Notes under the pieces: model-generated
Told to the model about the DNA's origin: nothing
What the model saw: only the letters and a program-made list of their open reading frames with translations
Database searches by the model: none
Made by a program: the position numbers and the translations under genes
Part shown: positions 16,375 to 20,363 of the stretch, piece after piece
Layout: each line of letters starts with the position of its first letter
How positions within the stretch are numbered: position 1 is the stretch's first letter
NCBI GenBank assembly: GCA_965655775.1
Contig: CBFHHV010000019.1
Span: 1 to 20,363, forward strand
DNA length: 20,363 nt
Direction: 5' to 3'
From: Marisimplicoccus sp965655775
Lineage (GTDB): Bacteria; Bacteroidota; Bacteroidia; Flavobacteriales; Flavobacteriaceae

Positions 16375-16379
16375 ATCTT

Positions 16380-17615
16380 ATGTCAAAAATTAAAGTAGCC
16401 AATCCCATAGTCGAAATAGATGGCGATGAAATGGCTAGAATTATCTGGAAATTTATTAAAGAGAAGTTAATCTTAGACTACATAGACCTTAATGTTGTAT
16501 ATTATGATCTTGGGATAGAGTCTAGAGACAAGACAGATGATCAAATCACTGTTGATGCTGCTAATGCTATAAAAAAATATAATGTAGGTATTAAGTGTGC
16601 AACAATTACTCCAGATGAACAAAGAGTAGAAGAATTTTCTCTTGGCAGAATGTATAAATCTCCTAATGGTACTATTAGAAACATAGTTGGAGGAACTGTT
16701 TTTAGAGAACCTATAATATGTAGATCAATACCAAGGTATGTTCAGGGATGGTCAAGACCAATATGTATTGGAAGACATGCATTTGGTGATCAATACCGAG
16801 CCACAGATGTAACTACTCATGGACCAGGAAAGCTTGAGATGAAGTTTACACCTTCCGATGGCTCAGAGTCAAAGACTTGGGAAGTATATAATTTCGAAGA
16901 AGATGGTATTGCAATGTCAATGTATAATATTGATTCTTCTATATATGGTTTTGCAAGATCTTGTATGAATATGGCTTTAACAAAAAGATGGCCTCTTTAT
17001 CTTTCTACAAAGAATACAATATTAAAAGCATACGATGGAAGGTTTAAAGACATTTTTCAGGAAGTTTTTGAAAATGAGTTTAAAGATAAATTTGAAAAAG
17101 AAAATATAACATACGAACATAGGCTTATTGATGATATGGTTGCGGCTGCAATTAAGTGGAAAGGTGGATTTGTCTGGGCATGTAAGAACTATGATGGAGA
17201 TGTTCAATCTGATGTTGTAGCACAAGGGTTTGGTTCTCTTGGACTTATGACATCTACTTTAGTTACACCAGACGGAAAAACCTTGGAAGCTGAAGCAGCT
17301 CATGGAACTGTAACTAGGCATTATAGAAGACATCAACAAGGTGAAGAGACTTCTACTAACCCAATTGCATCAATTTTTGCTTGGACTAGAGGACTAATGC
17401 ATAGAGGAAAACTTGATGACAATAAAGAGTTAGTTAGGTTTTGCAAAACTTTAGAAGAAGTTTGCATAGAGACTGTAGAGGATGGAAAAATGACAAAGGA
17501 CCTAGCCCTACTTGTATTTAGAGATGACCTAGTGGATTCAAATTTTCTTACTACACAAAAGTTTTTAGATGAACTTAAGAAGAATTTAGACTTAAAATTA
17601 AATTCGAAAGAATAA
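16380..17615 (+). CDS. icd: NADP-dependent isocitrate dehydrogenase (homodimeric, eukaryote-like type)
   Basis: This enzyme oxidises isocitrate to 2-oxoglutarate in the TCA cycle, making NADPH. The 411-aa protein belongs to the branch that includes human IDH1/2 rather than the E. coli Icd branch. Key residues fall at nearly the human IDH1 numbers: Thr77, Ser94 and Arg100 in KSPNGTIRN, Arg109 in GGTVFRE, Arg132 in IGRHAFGDQYR and Tyr139. Metal ligands are the aspartates near 251 and at 274 and 278 (YDGDVQSD). Arg313-His314 in AAHGTVTRHYRR mark NADP binding. It follows rplS by 5 bp and overlaps the murQ start by one base (TAATG). No defect is visible. Confidence 0.95.
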   Translation: MSKIKVANPIVEIDGDEMARIIWKFIKEKLILDYIDLNVVYYDLGIESRDKTDDQITVDAANAIKKYNVGIKCATITPDEQRVEEFSLGRMYKSPNGTIRNIVGGTVFREPIICRSIPRYVQGWSRPICIGRHAFGDQYRATDVTTHGPGKLEMKFTPSDGSESKTWEVYNFEEDGIAMSMYNIDSSIYGFARSCMNMALTKRWPLYLSTKNTILKAYDGRFKDIFQEVFENEFKDKFEKENITYEHRLIDDMVAAAIKWKGGFVWACKNYDGDVQSDVVAQGFGSLGLMTSTLVTPDGKTLEAEAAHGTVTRHYRRHQQGEETSTNPIASIFAWTRGLMHRGKLDDNKELVRFCKTLEEVCIETVEDGKMTKDLALLVFRDDLVDSNFLTTQKFLDELKKNLDLKLNSKE

Positions 17616-18430
17616 TGAGTTTTTATAAGGTAACAGAACAAGAATCAAATCACAAGGATTTAGAAAAAAAATCTGTTAGTGAACTTGTTAATGCGATGCA
17701 TGAAGAGGATAATAATGCTCTTAAAGCCATAAATAAAGTTCTTCCTAATATAACCAATTTAATAGAGAATTTAGCTCCTAAAATAAAAGAGGGTGGTAGA
17801 TTATTCTATATAGGAGCTGGTACTAGTGGAAGATTGGGTGTTTTGGATGCATCAGAGTGTCCCCCTACCTTTGGAACACCTCCTGAAAAAGTTGTTGGGC
17901 TTGTAGCTGGGGGTATACCTGCGCTGTATAGTTCTATAGAGATTGCAGAAGATGATTTAAATCAAGCATGGAAAGATCTCTCCGAACATAATATGAATAA
18001 AAATGACTTTGTTATTGGAATTGCAGCATCAGGAACTACTCCTTATGTTGTTGGTGGTCTAAAAGCCTGTCAAGAAAAAAATATTTCAACTGGATGTATT
18101 GTGTGTAATGAAAATTCTCCATTATCAAAATATGCAGATTATAAAATTGAAGTAATAGTAGGACCTGAGTTTTTAACTGGAAGCTCAAGACTCAAAGCAG
18201 GAACTGCCCAGAAGCTTATCTTAAATATGATTTCTACAATTTCAATGATCCTTGATGGTCATGTAAGAGGTAATAAAATGATTGATATGCAGATGAGTAA
18301 TGCTAAGCTTAATAAACGTGCTAGAAGAATACTTATGGAAGAGTTAGATGTTGATGAGCAAAAAGCTGATGAACTTATTGTAAAGTATAAAAGTATCCGA
18401 TCTGCTATAGATAATTATTCAAATGAATAA
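17615..18430 (+). CDS. murQ: N-acetylmuramic acid 6-phosphate etherase
   Basis: MurQ removes the lactyl ether of N-acetylmuramic acid 6-phosphate, giving N-acetylglucosamine 6-phosphate and D-lactate, so cell-wall sugars can be recycled. The 271-aa protein is a SIS-fold enzyme, a little shorter than E. coli MurQ (about 300 aa) but usual for Flavobacteriia. The signature GAGTSGRLGVLDASECPPTFG starts at residue 68 and includes catalytic Glu81. A second conserved acid is Glu112 in SIEIAEDDLNQAW. GIAASGTTPYVVGGL and TGSSRLKAGTAQKLILNM are the other conserved stretches. The C-terminus (RARRILMEEL) corresponds to the small helical lid. It is coupled to icd by TAATG and overlaps the next gene by 8 bp. 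No transporter or kinase for the substrate is seen nearby. Confidence 0.95.
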   Translation: MSFYKVTEQESNHKDLEKKSVSELVNAMHEEDNNALKAINKVLPNITNLIENLAPKIKEGGRLFYIGAGTSGRLGVLDASECPPTFGTPPEKVVGLVAGGIPALYSSIEIAEDDLNQAWKDLSEHNMNKNDFVIGIAASGTTPYVVGGLKACQEKNISTGCIVCNENSPLSKYADYKIEVIVGPEFLTGSSRLKAGTAQKLILNMISTISMILDGHVRGNKMIDMQMSNAKLNKRARRILMEELDVDEQKADELIVKYKSIRSAIDNYSNE

Positions 18431-18650
18431 ATACTTAAGAAAGGGCTTTATTCAAGTTTTTGTGGGAATATCTTTATGCTTTATTGCACCGGTAATTGTC
18501 TCACAAGCGTTTAATAACATAGACCACCCATTTTTTTTAGTTGTATTAATTATAGGGGCAATACTTCTAGTGTTAGCTATTTTTTACGGATATAGAGGGA
18601 TTAATAATATATTAAATGGTACTCTTGGACCTAAGAATAAATTAAATTGA
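18423..18650 (+). CDS. Small two-helix membrane protein, DUF6095-like
   Basis: This 75-aa protein of unknown function has two predicted membrane helices, at about residues 9-27 and 37-57, separated by a short polar loop (SQAFNNIDHP). It ends in a polar tail. Size, the KGFIQVFVGISLCFIAPVI start and position directly after murQ agree with my memory of the DUF6095 family of Flavobacteriia. The 8-bp overlap with the end of murQ shows it is translated together with that gene. Nothing in the sequence reveals a catalytic function; a membrane role linked to cell-wall recycling would be a guess from context. Confidence 0.75.
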   Translation: MNKYLRKGFIQVFVGISLCFIAPVIVSQAFNNIDHPFFLVVLIIGAILLVLAIFYGYRGINNILNGTLGPKNKLN

Positions 18651-18652
18651 TT

Positions 18653-18660
18653 TATTTTTG
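18653..18660 (+). promoter_or_regulatory. Candidate -7 promoter element for thrS
   Basis: TATTTTTG here matches TAnnTTTG exactly and lies 15 bp before the thrS start codon. It sits within TTTATTTTTG, the same ten bases as in the rplS promoter. The nearest upstream TTG (18625-18627) is 25 bp away, slightly farther than the usual 17-23 bp, so the -33 part is uncertain. The leader would be only about 10 nt. Confidence 0.4.
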
Positions 18661-18675
18661 AATTAGATTTTTAAT

Positions 18676-20363
18676 ATGATTAGTATAGTTTTTCCAGATA
18701 AGTCCGTTAAAGAGTTTGACAAAGGGGTTAAAGTTATTGATGTAGCAAAAAGTATCAGTGAAGGTTTAGCAAGAAAAGTTATTTCAGCATCCTTTAATGA
18801 TGAGACTCTTGAACTTGACTCTAAATTAACTAAAGATGGGAGTATTAAGCTTTACACGTGGGATGACAATGAAGGTAAACAAGCATTTTGGCATTCTTCA
18901 GCTCATATATTAGCTCAAACTATTAAATTTTTCTATCCGAAATCTAAACTTACAATTGGACCATCAATTGAAAATGGGTTTTATTATGATGTTGATTTTG
19001 GTGATGAGAGTATCTCAGAAAAAGATTTTGAAAAAATTGAATCTAAATTTCTTGAGTTTTCAAGAAATGACTTCAAATTTAGTATGAAGAGTGTGTCTAA
19101 AGATGAAGCTCTAGAATTTTATAAAAAAGAAAAAAATGAATATAAGGTTGAGCTAATTGAAGCTCTTGAAGATGGTACTATCACTTTCTGCCATCATTCA
19201 GACTTTAGTGATTTATGTAAAGGAGGTCATATNNNNNNNNNNCATATCCCATCAACCGGAATTGTTAAAGCTGTAAAACTTTTAAATATTGCAGGCGCTT
19301 ATTGGAGAGGTGATGAAAAGAACAATCAATTAACAAGAATTTATGGTATTTCATTTCCAAAACAAAAATTATTAACTGAGTATCTTGAGCTAGTAGAAAA
19401 AGCTAAGGAAAGAGATCACAGAAAAATTGGTAAAGAGCTTGAATTATTTACATTTTCAAGTAGAGTTGGACATGGTCTCCCCCTTTGGCTTCCAAATGGA
19501 ACAGAACTAAGAGATAGACTACAAGACTTTCTTGAAGACGCTCAAAAAAGAGCTGGATATAAAAAAGTAATGTCATCTCATATTGGGGCTAAAGAATTGT
19601 ACGAAACATCTGGGCATTATGAAAAATATGGTGCAGATAGTTTCCAACCAATTTCTACTCCAAATGATTCTGAAACTTTTATTCTAAGACCAATGAATTG
19701 TCCCCACCATTGTGAAATATATAATGCAAAACCACAGAGTTACAAAGATTTACCATTAAGACTTGCGGAGTTTGGAACAGTTTACAGGTATGAACAAAGT
19801 GGAGAATTACATGGTCTAAGTAGAGTTAGAGGATTTACAGTTGATGATGCCCATATATTTTGTACTCCAGAACAAGTTGACTCTGAGTTTAATAACACCA
19901 TTGACTTAGTTCTTTATGTATTTAATTCGCTCGGGTTCAACGACTTTTCTGCACAAGTCTCATTAAGAGACCCTAATACACCTGAAAAATATATTGGTTC
20001 CGATAAAAATTGGGAAATATCTGAACAGGCAATTCTTAATTCTACTAAAGAAAAAGGTCTTGACTATAATGTTGAATATGGAGAAGCTGCATTTTATGGT
20101 CCAAAACTTGACTTTATGGTCAAAGATGCACTTGGTAGAAGCTGGCAACTTGGAACAATTCAAGTTGACTACAACCTTCCAGAAAGATTTGATTTAACTT
20201 ACAAAGGAAGTAATAATGAAGATTTAAGACCTGTAATGATTCATAGAGCTCCATTCGGAAGTATCGAAAGATTCGTTGCAATTTTAATCGAGCACACAGC
20301 TGGTAATTTCCCTTTATGGCTAACAACTATTCAGGTAGAAATTCTGATTGTTGGAGAGAACTT
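18676..20363 (+). CDS. thrS: Threonine-tRNA ligase (3' end cut by window edge; internal N gap)
   Basis: ThrRS charges tRNA-Thr and edits mischarged Ser-tRNA-Thr. About 562 codons are present of the roughly 640-650 usual. An N-terminal TGS domain (about 1-60) is followed by the editing domain, with His73 and His77 in HSSAHILA and Cys181 and His185 of CKGGH. In the class II catalytic core MNCPHHCEIY carries the zinc-binding Cys. Next come motif 2 (FGTVYRYEQSGELHGLSRVRGFT), the zinc-site His in VDDAHIF and the later MIHRAPFGSIERF around motif 3. The anticodon-binding domain is just beginning at the edge (TIQVEILIVGEN). The N run at 19233 keeps the frame, but the extra codons look artificial. In Flavobacteriia infC, rpmI and rplT usually follow. 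Confidence 0.96.
   Translation, partial: MISIVFPDKSVKEFDKGVKVIDVAKSISEGLARKVISASFNDETLELDSKLTKDGSIKLYTWDDNEGKQAFWHSSAHILAQTIKFFYPKSKLTIGPSIENGFYYDVDFGDESISEKDFEKIESKFLEFSRNDFKFSMKSVSKDEALEFYKKEKNEYKVELIEALEDGTITFCHHSDFSDLCKGGHXXXXHIPSTGIVKAVKLLNIAGAYWRGDEKNNQLTRIYGISFPKQKLLTEYLELVEKAKERDHRKIGKELELFTFSSRVGHGLPLWLPNGTELRDRLQDFLEDAQKRAGYKKVMSSHIGAKELYETSGHYEKYGADSFQPISTPNDSETFILRPMNCPHHCEIYNAKPQSYKDLPLRLAEFGTVYRYEQSGELHGLSRVRGFTVDDAHIFCTPEQVDSEFNNTIDLVLYVFNSLGFNDFSAQVSLRDPNTPEKYIGSDKNWEISEQAILNSTKEKGLDYNVEYGEAAFYGPKLDFMVKDALGRSWQLGTIQVDYNLPERFDLTYKGSNNEDLRPVMIHRAPFGSIERFVAILIEHTAGNFPLWLTTIQVEILIVGEN
19233..19242. other. Assembly gap of ten Ns inside thrS
   Basis: Ten unknown bases interrupt the editing-site motif of ThrRS. 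The five bases before the gap (19228-19232) and the five after it (19243-19247) are both CATAT. Collapsing the two copies removes 15 bp and restores an in-frame KGGHIPSTGIVKA, the expected family sequence. The gap is therefore best read as a scaffolding placeholder between overlapping contig ends, not missing sequence. Confidence 0.85.

Noticed and set aside
17022..17641. Antisense open frames opposite icd
   Set aside because: They are Phe-, Lys- and Ser-rich shadows of a conserved coding gene with no recognisable family features.
1..20363. Possible defence island, prophage, transposon, CRISPR array, biosynthetic cluster, tRNA or rRNA gene
   Set aside because: Every stretch above 184 bp is occupied by a recognised gene, nearly all of it housekeeping. 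No repeat array, integrase, transposase or cloverleaf was seen, and no gene's composition stood out from its neighbours.

Overview
The window reads as ordinary chromosomal backbone of an uncultured, probably marine member of the Flavobacteriia (Bacteroidota). The evidence is threefold. Base composition is strongly AT-rich. Start codons mostly lack a Shine-Dalgarno sequence. Nearly every protein has the Bacteroidota form of its family: the long RNA polymerase omega, the BamD lipoprotein, a CoaBC with ASG in place of ACG, and the Flavobacterium-type histidine kinase N-terminus. About 97% of the window is coding, and the largest gap between genes is 184 bp. A run of ten Ns inside thrS shows that this is a draft scaffold.

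Layout. Positions 1-9470 hold one long block on the minus strand. In transcription order it is a GNAT acetyltransferase, prmC, ligA, bamD, rpoZ, coaBC, recN, fabI, coaE and the start of a sensor histidine kinase that runs off the left edge. Positions 9.5-14.1 kb are mixed: ribD (+), a YbgC-type thioesterase (-), dnaA (+), then a GNAT gene and mltG (-). From 14162 to the right edge everything is on the plus strand: htrA, trmD, rplS, icd, murQ, a small DUF6095-type membrane protein and thrS (cut by the right edge). The two outer blocks point away from the dnaA region, which is the arrangement expected around a replication origin, although no cluster of DnaA boxes is visible.

How the genes work together. 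The content is housekeeping: coenzyme A synthesis (coaBC, coaE), fatty acid elongation (fabI), riboflavin synthesis (ribD), DNA replication and repair (dnaA, ligA, recN), transcription and translation (rpoZ, prmC, trmD, rplS, thrS), the envelope (bamD, mltG, murQ, htrA) and the TCA cycle (icd). Many neighbours are joined by ATGA or TAATG overlaps or by gaps under 15 bp, so most are probably co-transcribed and translationally coupled.

I found no mobile element, CRISPR array, defence or biosynthetic system, tRNA or rRNA. The observations most worth checking are a small hairpin leader behind a near-perfect Bacteroidota promoter in front of rplS, the N gap in thrS (its flanks overlap by 5 bases, so the gap appears to be an assembly artefact), the strand switch around dnaA, and unusual residues in CoaBC and TrmD.
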